DNA from: Cyanoderma ruficeps
Taxonomy: Eukaryota > Chordata > Aves > Passeriformes > Timaliidae
Assembly: GCA_008694505.1 (NCBI GenBank)
Contig: VZDJ01000116.1
Span: 24,152,634 to 24,216,633 of the forward strand
Direction of reading: 5' to 3'
Length of the DNA stretch: 64,000 nt
The first letter of the stretch is position 1. Each line of letters begins with the position of its first letter. A model generated the notes under the pieces. It worked only from the letters and a program-made list of their open reading frames with translations. It made no database searches and was not told the origin of the DNA. Position numbers and translations under genes: made by a program. This document shows positions 9,575 through 20,819 of this stretch, one piece after another.

Positions 9575-12500
9575 ACAAGAGGAAATTATACAGTTGTCTG
9601 AGTATAGCAGTAATTATGCAGTTGAATGGGATTACTGCAGAGCAGGCCTGAGACGAGGGATGCAAGCTGTGGTCGGATTAGGAAAGCATCTGTGGCTGCA
9701 CTCACTTGGCCAGGGACAGAACCAGGGCTGTCACTGCTCGGGACCCAAAATCAGCAGCTATTATTGCATGGACTGGGTCCTGCTTTTGCAGGCAGGGGCT
9801 GCAGCAGCTCCCACCCTGCCTGGAGGTGCACTGTGGTGGGGAGGAGCAGTGGCACAGGCTCGTCCGTGGGTTGTGTCCTTTCTTCTGCCTGGCCCCCAGC
9901 AGATCACATCCCTTCTGGGTGAAGATTCCTCCAGAGGATCACTCACCACCCAGGAAACTCCTGTCTGGAGCTGCAGTGAGGCTGAGCAAACACCCAGCAG
10001 TGTGCAGGGTCACAGCACCCTGTCCTGGCCCTGGCTGAAAACGCAGCATCCCCTAAGAGCTGCTCTCCCCAGGCCTGCCTCTGCCTTCCTGTCTTCTCTG
10101 GATGAGCAGAATGAAACAGTCACAAAGTCCATCATTGCACTTGTGATCACTTCATCAGGGTTTGAAAAGAGGATCATCACCCAGTCTGTTCTAAGGGTTA
10201 GAACACAACACTTCATCATTGCTGCGTTGGCCCTAAGGTGGTCATTGAAGTGAGTTTTTTATTCTGTGCTGATTTATGGTGGCTAAACTAGTGTAATAAA
10301 ACTTCCCAGGCCCTTTTCATGTGCATTATTGATAAAAACACTCAGTAAAAGAAATGTGTAAATCCATCTTTGTGAGCTCTAATGCTTGCTGGTGGCATCT
10401 GTTTTTCATTTAACAAGATGACTGAAAATGAATGTAACTACGAAAAACTCAAACAGCCAAATGTGTACATATCATTGTGTGAAAACTGCAATTTCACCAC
10501 TCACTGATAATCAGCCCTGATTTATTTGAACAGACTTTGAGGTTCTGACTTCACTTCTCACCCAGGGCTTCAGTTCAGCAGCAGTTTTCCTTAGGCAGGG
10601 TCTTCCAGGTCTGACCCAGACATATCCATTTGCAACAACATCCACCGGAGAGGGTTTTGTGCATGGTAACAGCAGAGTGAATCAGAAGAATTGAAGTTTT
10701 CCATTCAGTCACAATCTTCTGTGCCTTGGCATACCCTTAAGGCATTTACTAAGTGAGTATGAACATCTTTTGTGCTATCTTATGACAAAATGGCCTGTTT
10801 ATGGAATGACACCATTTCTGGATAGGGAGAAGTTACCTTTTATCACATATCATGTGTAACGATCACATAAGAGATTAAAAAATGGAGATATGTGGAAAGA
10901 AGGGAGTGTGCAGTGGATTATGCAGCACCATGGAAATACAACCTGCAGGAAAAGAGGAGAGTCTCTGGAGACTGTCTGGGTTGTTAGCATTGATAAGAAC
11001 AACTGGGATGTGATGCTGAAGCTGGGCTGGTGTTGGTGGTCAGGAAAGGCTTTCAGGGGATGCTGCACTTCCCATGTACTGGACAGGGCCTTGTTTGTGA
11101 ATTTGTCACTGGGACACAAATAGGCCAGAGCAAGTATAAATTAAACAAATCGTTCTCTGTGCAGGGTGTTTGGACCCGTGCAGGTTGATAAAGAGCAAAT
11201 CCAGCTGGTTATCTCCCCAGATACAGAGTCTCCCAGAAAAAAGAACTGGCGCAGCTCTGATGTGCCAGGTAGGGAGCAGCTTCTAAACATGGGCAAGGCA
11301 AATATGACTGCAAATGATGGGAGACATCAGCAGCTTCCCAGCATAAACCCACCCAAATGCCCAGCAGCATGGGCTGAACATTTTATTGGGACAGTGCCTA
11401 CGTGTGATTTGCACAAAACCGTGCTGACAGCTCATGGTCATGAGTCATGAATAATGTGACAACCATGGCACAGCTGCAACCAGGACAAACTTGCTGCCAA
11501 ATTCATCATCTCTGGGTGCACAGTGACAAGCGTTCACCCATCTCAAAACAGAGCTAGGAATCCTGGGCCAGTGACTGAGACATCCATTTAGGATGTGCCC
11601 CTCAGTCATTCTCCAGCTATTCCAGCAGCTTTTTCTAATGGTGCTTCTTTCCAGCTCTGCCTAATTTGCAAATTCACAGCTGTATGGCTGAGGAATGTAA
11701 TAGGGTTAGATCCTTGGGAGTTTTGGACCTGCAGGCTTCAATGAGCCTTGGGGGAGTTATCCAGGCTCGGAAGACATCCATCAGGTCCTTATTCCAAAGA
11801 AATCCTCCACCATCTGCCTCATTCCACATGCCCTGAAGCCAGTGGGAGTCCTACCAGATAATTCAATAGAAATCAGCCCAGCACTCACCTAAAAACACAC
11901 CTGTTCCTTACAGCATAGAGTGATAAGCTGCAAAAGGTTTGGTTTTTAATTGGACACTTAATACCAGCTTTGGCAGGTGATTAAACTGTGATTTACTTCC
12001 AAGGGAGATAAGAAGTAAATTTCTAAGGAATTCTGGAGCGATGGTTTAACAGCACGATAATTATAGAGAGAGTTTTTTGGAAGAACTGGGCAAGTTCAGG
12101 GAGAATCAGACATAAGTAAGTGAGTTATTTTTCTTCCTACACTCAGAAGACACAGGAGATTAGAAAATGACAAAAAAAATCGAGCAGCGTTTAAGTAGTT
12201 TGAAAATAAGGGATTGTGAGTGGACACAAAAGCTGCCCAAGAAATGTTTAATAAGGAGCCAACAAGGAATGCATTTCCACTCCAACTGAAACAGAAGTGG
12301 CCAGTGCTATCAGAGCATCAACGTATACAAATCAAACAATGCAGCTTAACTAGCTCCCATGGGTAAAATAAAGAGGCATGAAGTAGGGATTTGTCAGTCA
12401 TTGAGACTTTTATTAATAACAACTGCCTTAAAGAGCGTGGGTTCTGGTACTTGCAAACAGGAAGCAGCAGCACTCAAACAAGAAAGCCAACATTTCACTG

Positions 12501-14755
12501 CATGTAAAGGAAGATCACAATTCAGAGGGAAAAAAAAGGAATTTTTTTGGAAAACAAATTAAGCTGCAGGACAGCAACAAAGACTGGGATAGTAATAAAG
12601 CATTTTTGTATTTTAGGTTATGGAAATACAATAGTCTTAAGTATTGTATCAGAATTGTCCGACTGGTGTTGGGATAAATATGCAATGGATAAAGAGAACA
12701 ACTGCTCAGAATGGTCAAACAATGTGTTCATCTCCCACACTCACCCAGCTTCACAGCAAAGATTTTAATTTTTCCAAGGACATATTAAAGAAGTTTTTCA
12801 CCTTTAGGCTTCTGTTTCACAGGGGAAGATTATTCCAGGCCTCTTGTGGTGATGCTAACCATAGTCCTCTGTGCAGAAGGCTTTTTAAACACTTGGGTTT
12901 ACATAATTCTGTGAATGGGAGCAGAATTGTTTATCCTAAGCACCCAGACATGGACTGTACTGCTGAGGGTGTACCCCAAAGTGGCCACTATTTTTGGCTA
13001 GACTATCTTTATTAAACCTTTCCTTTCCTCTGGTTTGCTCGTGTTCCCACAAACCTGCCATGAAAGACCTACTTTGGGGGACAGTCCTGCCCCTTCAGCA
13101 CCCCATAACCCTGGGAGTGGGACTCAGGTGTCTTGTAGAGCCCATCCTCTCAGTGCACCAGAGCTCACGGGCACCAAAAAAAGTCCCATCAGTCTGTGAC
13201 ACCCCTGTATCCCCCCAAGAAATTCCTTTGTCCCCCTGTGGTCTGAGTGGTTTAATGGTGATTGGATCACAACTACTGTGGGGTTTTTTGCAATCGTTCT
13301 CCATTGCAAGCACAGGTGTTTGGTGAGGCTATAAAGTACACACAGACCCAGACACAATTCAAAGAGGGGTTTTTACCTGTCTCCTGGCAATTCTAAGTTG
13401 ACAATTTTCCACCTGAAAAATAAATATTTCCCCTTTGTCCTTTCCTCGGGAATAGTGAAGAGCAAAAGACTGCATCCTGTTTTGTGTAACTAGGTCAAAA
13501 GCTGTAGTAATTATATAATAATGGCTTGGAAAGGCAGTATTTCAGGACAAGGTGTTTCAAGCCAACAACTTCAGTCATAAGAATGACAATGGTATTTATT
13601 GCAGGAAATCCCTTGCAAGAAAAATATCTGCCTATTACAGACAGCAATAAAGTAAAAATTTTGCCTTGAGCATATTTCTTCCTAAGGCGGAACAGTAAAT
13701 ATCTGAGCTGTAGAAACATTAAAATACCTGTAACTAGTAAGAATTTACAGTTCTACAAAAAAAACCCCGTTGTCAACAGTGTGTGTAGGTGCTTTAGAGA
13801 GAAGTAGGCACTTACCAAAGATTTATGGATTATGGTGTTTTGCGACATCATAAAATGTGGGGAATCTGAGTGCACGACTGTTTGGCCGCTCAGCAAAAGA
13901 CTCTTCTTAGACCATTAGGCTGTGCCATACATCATCCCTAAGGTTATTTCCTTGATAGGCCTTGGAAAAGGTGTTGTATATCACAAATAGTCCATGGCCT
14001 CAGAAGTCAGGCTGGGAGCACCTTTTACTCCATTAGCAGCTGAAGTTAATACCATTTGTTTTTTTACAAAGAAAGTAATTACCTCGAGGTTTTAAATGCT
14101 TTTTCCAGATTGAAGCCACGCCCTCAACTTTAGGATGATGTTGATGTTTGTAATCAACCTTATTTCTGAGTTTGGTGATTCATCATGGACTCTTTATATG
14201 TGACTTGTGCAATGGTACAACACATTAAAGGCAAATGAAGTTACGTATCGTCATTTAAAATAGTTTGAAAGGAAAATCAGTCACACTCACTGCTGCTTTT
14301 GTGTAGTGTTCTTCTACCTTCACTGGCACTTCATTTGGTGAAGTCAAGGATTTTATCTTGAAATTTCATGGCTGTGTAACAGACAGTGATATTAAATGGG
14401 ATACACGAGAGACACTGCTGTTTCAGAGCTCATTTTAGCTCTTTTATATATTACATTGTCTTGAAAATAAATTAGAATCTTCAGTCTAAGACCAGGAAGG
14501 CCAGGAAGAGCAGAGGAAATTTTATAGACTAAGTACAGTAAGGGGTATCCCTGGAGATGATCTCTCCATTCGTAATTTGTTTTGTATTCCCCATTCTTCC
14601 CCTCCTTTCCCTTTCTCATTCCCAAAGGACCTGGCCTGGGTGTGCCTGTCATCTTGCAAAGGTCAAGTGGAAACCTGGCACGGATCTCCTGGTGGAAACA
14701 TAACCAGACAAATTGCCTGGGAGCCTTGCCCTGTGCAGGGTGATGGGACAAGGAA
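9575..14755. other. Non-coding, with a stop-poor stretch at 9626-10253
   Basis: A GC-richer patch at about 9640-10100 keeps all three + frames open over 9706-9922, so its 270-codon frame (9441-10253) is best explained by low stop-codon density. The remaining part to 14755 is AT-rich and featureless to my eye, with chance-length frames only. Confidence 0.5.
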
Positions 14756-15312
14756 GATCATGGAACTGCAGAATATTGGAATGGCATGGGCTGGAAAGGA
14801 TCTCTAAAGGTCACCTTGTCCAATCCCCCTGCAAGAACTGGGACGTCTTCAGCTAGACCCGGCTGCTCAGAGCCCCGTCAAACCTGACTCTGGATGTTCC
14901 TGGGGATGAGATGTCTGCCACCTTTCTGGACAAGCCCTTCCAGTGTTTTGCCATCCTCATTGTACCACACTTCTTCTGTATATCTAATTTTAATTGACCG
15001 TCTCTTACTTTAAAACCATCATTCCTTGTCCTTTTGCAATAAGCTCTGCTGAAAAGCTTGTCCCCTGTAGGTGCTTGGAAGGTGCTCTAAGGTCTCCCTG
15101 TGGCCTTCCCTTCCACGGATGAGGAACCCCAACTCTCTCAGCCTTTCCTCACAGGAGAGAGAGGGATTCAATTCCTCTGACCATCTCCATGACCTTCCTC
15201 TTGACCTGCTCCAAGTGGTCCATGTTTTTCCTGTGTTGAGGACAGAGTACTCCAGGTGGAGTCTTGCTGAAGTGGGTTAGAGAGGAAAAATCTCCTCCCT
15301 CAGCCTCACGCT
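14756..15312 (-). mobile_element. CR1 LINE, 5'-truncated
   Basis: Read on the + strand the copy starts with the inverted 3' end (GATCATGGAACTGCAGAAT, then GGCTGGAAAGGATCTC) and continues through AACCCCAACTCTCTCAGCCT, CACAGGAGAG and GTACTCCAGGTGGAGTCTTG, all typical of the avian CR1 3' part. The element therefore lies on the minus strand and keeps about 550 bases, reaching into the end of the former reverse-transcriptase reading frame. It is diverged, with no intact frame, so it is an old immobile copy. Confidence 0.9.
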
Positions 15313-15580
15313 AGAAATTTAGAGACAAGATCGAAAAGAAACGGAAGGGGAAGTTACTGGAAAGACCAATCTGTGCCAAGATTTCAGTGCGTTTTCTCTC
15401 TTTTCACGGAAACGGACATCAGGGGCAAAAAGAAATGTCTTTATTGCTGGCAAAAGGCATGAAAAACGGAGCGGAGCAGCGGAGAAGCCGTTCGGGCACC
15501 GAGGGATGGCAGCAGCCAAGGAGAATGGAGGGCTTTGCATATCCGGAGTGAAGCTGCTGGGAAGGAGCTGCAAGGGGATT

Positions 15581-15588
15581 ATGCAAAT
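15581..15588 (+). promoter_or_regulatory. Octamer motif, first copy
   Basis: Perfect ATGCAAAT in the context GATTATGCAAATCCC. A second copy in the same GATT context lies exactly 80 bp downstream. Confidence 0.6.
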
Positions 15589-15660
15589 CCCTGACTGGGT
15601 GAGCGGGGGCTGATTGCCGGAGCAGGGCACGCACACACCGCCTCTACCTGGGCAGTGATT

Positions 15661-15668
15661 ATGCAAAT
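15661..15668 (+). promoter_or_regulatory. Octamer motif, second copy
   Basis: Perfect ATGCAAAT in the context GATTATGCAAATTCC. It is followed 29 bp later by an inverted CCAAT box. Confidence 0.6.
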
Positions 15669-15910
15669 TCCACCCCCCCAGCCAGGGTCCAGGGCAATTG
15701 GCTAAATGAGAAAAACTCCGGTTCCGCATCAGTGAAGGCTCGGCGTTCAGCGCTCAGACCGGCCCGCAGGCTGTGCAGGGCAAACACACACAGCCCTGCC
15801 TCCCCTCCTCCCTGGGATCTGCCTAACCCGCCCTGCCCAGATCCCCAGCGGGTAAAAGTGGGTGTCCTTTTCCATTTTCTGCGAGTCAGCCATCAGAGGG
15901 ACGGAAAATG

Positions 15911-18900
15911 GGAGCTCAGGTGAAAACTTGCCCGTGTTGCCTGTAGTTTTCTGATCTCAGAAAAATTTGTCAAAGGAGGGATGCACCTGCACGGTGGATG
16001 GGCTGAGTTTTGCACTATAGATGGGAAAGATCTGGAGGGATGTGAGATGTAATTAAAAGATCAGATATTTAATACCCATTCCATGTTTTATTAGGGGTTC
16101 GATGGCATCTAAATTTGTGAGAAGATAAAGATATTGCCCTGCCAAATTTGCAATAAATTTTAATGTTCAGAAGTTTCTTTTTATTGTTTTTTATTCCAGT
16201 GTGTACAATTATGTGTCTATATGTGTGCAATCCAGCATCAGTTGTCAAATCCAGCATTATATCTCAATATAATTTAATTTTGTTCTGAACAGCCTTTAAT
16301 GTTTTCAGGAGCTTCTCACAAAAGGAATCTCATTGCCATGAACACCTAAGCCTGAAACACCTCTATAATTCTCACTGCAGAATGTTGGAAAGACATGACT
16401 CAGAAATCCTGGAAAATACACTAATTATATTGTACAACTAATTGCACTCTGCAGTTTTCATGGCTTACTGGCAGATGGGTGATTCAGATTTTGAGATGAT
16501 TGAGCCAGTTTAAAAACAGAATATAACCGACTAAGAGCTGGACATGTCAGAAGAAAGGAAGGAAATCGTCCAGCTCATCCTGTGGCACAATCTAAGATCC
16601 CACTGAACTGGTTAGTAATAAAAACCAGTTTATTAACATGTCAGGATTATAAGAAAACTCTTGGTAAAGCCTATGCCAGTGAGGAAGAGAGTCAAAAAAG
16701 GTCCATGAAGTTTTCCACACTGAATTTTCTCCCTAATTATTCCCCTGGGTGGGCAGAATCTGCTTCTGTTATTGGTTATTACAACAGGTTATTGGTGATA
16801 TCGGCAAATGTTAGTCCCAGGAGACCAATTAATTTTAACAGAGGCTTCACTGAAAATCAGAGACTAAGGCCAAATATTATTCCAGTGAAAATCAGGTGAG
16901 TGTTTACATCTGGGGAAAAAGAAAGGGGAAATACATAAACATATGAGGCATGAGGGAAACACAAGTGTGGTCTGCAGGAGCAGGGTGCACAAGCCTGGCT
17001 GGGGAAAGCTCATGGTTCATCAGTACCTTCAGTCATAAACCAATTATAATTTGCTATATTTACTCTCAAAATTACCTGCCCACTGCCAAAATTTGGATTT
17101 TGGAAACCCGAGCTGTGGGCAGTTATTGCCAAGTCTCCACAGGCTGTGGTTGGTGATACAACATGGGGAGCTGAGAAGAGTGGAAGCTGACAGGAGATGT
17201 TTTCTGACTAACTGCTCTCTTTTTAATAAGCTAAGAAACACATGAAGAGCAATAAATTGAAATAACTGATAACTCCTAGACTATTTCTAGCCCAGTTTTA
17301 TGGAGGTATAGAACAAATATGACTTAAATAACTTGCATTAACAAACAGCCAGCTTGGTCTGTACCTGCTGGGCTGCAAAGCTGTGTAAGCAGCAGCTTTC
17401 AATGAAGTATTGATTCTTGTCAGTCTGCAAAGAAGAAAACTGAGAATGTCAGCCCTGCTAGAAGAGAGATACGGTGGAAAGAGGAACAAGATCACAGGAG
17501 AACCGAGCTGTGCTCCAGAGTCCTCCCCTCTGGTTGAGCTGCAGCTCCCGTTCCCCCTCGTGCCAGCAATGAATGAAATTTGGGATGAGCCGGTGCTGCC
17601 CCCTCACCTGTGACACCCTTTGGACACCGGAGCACCACAGACCAGCGCTGCTGGGGGTGGGTCTCTGCTCAGCCCCGCGGGCAGGTGTCCCAGCCACACA
17701 AACCACCGTGACAAGTGACAGTAATTGGCACCCTTGTTGCAGTCTCCAAGGAGAGGCTAAAGATTTAATGGGCATTGAGAGTAAATTATTCCCAAATGCC
17801 TCAAGGTGCTCCCTCCAGGGCTGTGCTGGCACACGTGGGCAGTGCCAGACGCCTGAGCTGCCACCTCTTGTGAGGGATTTGCCTATATTTGTTTTTTTTA
17901 CTAATATTTTTAAAGGACAAAGACAAAAGGGTGAAATGAGAAACTTAGAACAACAGGAAAGATAAAAGAACAGCATGTTATTTCTCAAACATCTTGGAAC
18001 TGAAGGAAATACTTTTTCTTGGATTACTGTGAGATCAAATGGGTGAATCTTTATGTGACTCTTCATGGAGGCAACCACTTCATATGAGCAAATACTTAAT
18101 ACTAAATACTGCCTTTTTTGGAGAGCTGAATGATTTCACCAGCTACTTACAGAGGAAATAAAGATTTTGTTATCACCTTAAGTAGGCAAATGTTAAATGT
18201 CTATATTATTTTCAGATGAAACCTGTTTAAAAACAAAGTAAAAAAAAATTCCATGAAAGAATAGTTTATTTCTGAAATTCCCTGGCTTCTTTTCCTTTGC
18301 ATTTATCATGCTTTATCCTAAGTGTGAATAACAGACATTTTTTGTGGGTTGCAGGATTTTAGGAATAATAAAAGAATGCTTTGGAAATGTGTCACTTCTT
18401 CACAGTTATAACTCAGCAAATCAGGAGGCAAGATTTCCCAGTGCTAACCTCTCTCATGTTGGCGACTATCTCTGTCTGAAACAATTTATTTTCAGATAGA
18501 CTATAAAAACAAGACATCACATAATTGTCTGACCATAAAATATGTAAAGTATTGCACTACTGGGGCTCATTAGCAAAAGCATAGATGCTTTTTAGTAATC
18601 CATAAGGTGACACTTTTTAATGAACGCTGCAAATTATTCTACTGACTACCTAAAGATTAATAATAGATACGTTTGCTGCAACAAACAAGTCTCAAATCTC
18701 TGGAGAGAAGCAGAGAAAGAGGATAATAGTTTGAATAAGAACACACAGCAGCTATTCTTATATTCATAGTTTTGATCCTATCAGCTAAATGGTGGTTGTG
18801 GTTTGTGTTGTGTCTGTTGTGAACAGACTCCTCTTGGAGCAGGATCCCAGACTCTGAACACTGCACGCAGCTTGGCCTGTGGATAAGGAGAGAAAGGGAT

Positions 18901-20348
18901 TTTAACTCTGACTCAGGGTTTACTGCTGCCTAATTTCAGGAGGGTTGGACATCTTTACGAGACCTGAAACCTCACATTTAATTATCTCCAAGGGTGACTG
19001 TCCATCCTTTCGAAAGGAGACTGAAAACAGGCTCTGTGTTTTGCTATCTTTATTGTGGACACTTGACAAGGACTCACAGACTTTTAGCAAAGTCTCTACC
19101 TTACTGCAGGATGTGGAACTCTGCAAAGGAGGTACAGAGGATAAACAGAGTTTTGAGATGTAGTATCCAATATATCTAGTCAAGTGAATTATTAAAAATT
19201 GGACAAATATATCTCCAAAGCACTTGCATCACGCCTCTAAAAGTTTGTCTCTCTGAGACAAACCATCATACTGCTGGTTAACCTGTGCTGTTGCCCAGGG
19301 TTTGGAGGGTGGTGTGCCTCATTCTCACTCACTCTGGGAACAGAGGTCACCAGGCCAGGGACAGCCCAGTGTCCATTTTGACTGGGTCTGTGCATCAGCA
19401 GGAGAAGAAACAGGTCCAAAAGGGCTTATATGAGTTAGTGAGGCCCCTCCAATTGCACTCAGCTCTGTGTTCCTGTTTCCATACCACATGAAATAGCTCA
19501 GTGATCCTAAAAATGAAAGCTCCAGAGAGAGAAAAAGGCCAGGACACCTCAGTGGGTCCTGCCAGGCTTTTGAATCTGACCCAGTGTAACCAAACCTCTC
19601 TGGGTGTAGTGGGTACAAGGCCGTGCTCATTGCTTAGAAATGCTTTGTTGTGGTGCATCCTCTCTGACCCAGGCTTGCTCTGAAGCCCTCACAATCCACG
19701 GGAACACTCTCAGCTGACTCCTTTAAAGCTTGGATCGTTTTATTCCCTGGCAAAGGAAGGCCTGGCAGTTCTCGAGCCCTGGTGAATCCTGCCAAACGGC
19801 ATGTGACTCTGCCAGAACCTATGGTGGTTTCTGGAGAGGAAGAAATTCTCCACAAAGAGGAACCTCACAAAGATTTTTTGCCTTCATATGAGAGAAGGTG
19901 AATGAGAGAAGGAGATGCCTCCTGTTGTTCCACCTGCACTTCAAGCAACGATTAAAAAATACTCTGTCCACCGTAATCCAGCACAGCACAATGGTCTCAA
20001 ACTACAGATAAAATTATTCAAAGACAATGATTCTTGGCTGGCCTGGTATGCAGAACAAGCAGAAAGGCAGTTCAATCTGAACCTGTAAGCACACACCAGT
20101 CCCTGCACAGCACCCCACCAAACTGGATAAGTTGTCTATTAGTTTCTGTTATATTAAAAAGAATTCCCAGAGGGTCTTGTTTAAACAATGTCTAAATAAA
20201 CGCTTTCCTGATCATCCCATGAGTTGCTATAGCACCTCAGGAAACTCCGTGAGCACCCATGAGGCTGTCAGTTTGGAAATGAATGGTGCAATAACAGTGT
20301 TGGGCTGGTCTTTCTGTACTTGGAGCTCTGGTTGGTCAAAAGATGCAT
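15911..20348. other. Non-coding, nothing firm
   Basis: Mostly AT-rich sequence. A GC-richer stretch at about 17480-17880 keeps a 206-codon minus-strand frame (17458-18078) and an overlapping plus-strand frame open; neither has recognisable domains. A TG-rich run lies at 18789-18822. No repeats of known families were seen. Confidence 0.5.
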
Positions 20349-20526
20349 CTTCCACAGGAGGGACTGACTTCTCAGTGTCTTGACTGCTCCCTGAAAGGGA
20401 CCTGTGCAGTCTGAAGCCATGATAAATTAATTAATGTGCCTTCCACAGGAGTGACTGATTTTTCAATGTCTTGACTGCTCCCTGAAAGGGAGTCTGTGGT
20501 GTCTGAGGTGATGGTAAATTAATTTT
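20349..20526. repeat. 91-bp tandem duplication
   Basis: Two adjacent copies (20349-20439 and 20440-20526) both begin CTTCCACAGGAG, share GTCTTGACTGCTCCCTGAAA and end with a TAAATTAATT-type sequence. They differ by scattered substitutions, so the duplication is not very recent. No coding frame passes intact through both copies. Confidence 0.85.
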
Positions 20527-20805
20527 TAGGATGCTTAACCTCCTGGATGCAGCCCTGGGGACTTCACAGAGACCTGCTACTGTCCTGCTGTGTCACCTGG
20601 GGTACATCTTACCCCATCCTCCATAGCCCAGTCCCTCCATTTGTTAAATTAAAGCATGAGAGGTAGATTCCTACTGTAAAAAAAGAGTCTGAAGTCTGTA
20701 TCTTGACCTGGATGGCCAGGTAGAAAAGCAGTGTCCAACCCTCTGGATTTGATCCTGAACTGCTGGTTCAAGTGACTTGGCAAATTAGATATTTCCCAGC
20801 ACTAG

Positions 20806-20819
20806 TTTTTTTTTTTTTT
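20806..20819. repeat. Poly-T tract (14)
   Basis: An uninterrupted run of 14 T. No retroposed sequence is recognisable on either side, so it is recorded only as a homopolymer. Confidence 0.9.

Larger units (their letters stand above)
15400..15910. promoter_or_regulatory. GC-rich octamer-bearing regulatory island
   Basis: A local rise in G+C and CpG follows the CR1 copy. It contains two perfect octamers ATGCAAAT (15581-15588 and 15661-15668), both within GATTATGCAAAT, an imperfect inverted octamer CTTTGCAT (15533-15540) and an inverted CCAAT box ATTGG (15697-15701). Octamers bind POU factors (OCT1/2 and relatives); octamer plus CCAAT is seen in promoters such as those of histone genes. No histone, snRNA or other gene product is recognised on either side, so an orphan promoter or enhancer is the best reading. 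Confidence 0.5.

Noticed and set aside
15732..15923. Arg-rich 63-codon frame after the octamer/CCAAT element, considered as a histone
   Set aside because: The sequence does not resemble any histone. Octamer plus CCAAT alone does not establish a histone promoter.
17458..18078. Minus-strand frame of 206 codons
   Set aside because: No domain, signal or family features. A plus-strand frame is open over the same bases, and the local sequence is GC-richer than its surroundings.
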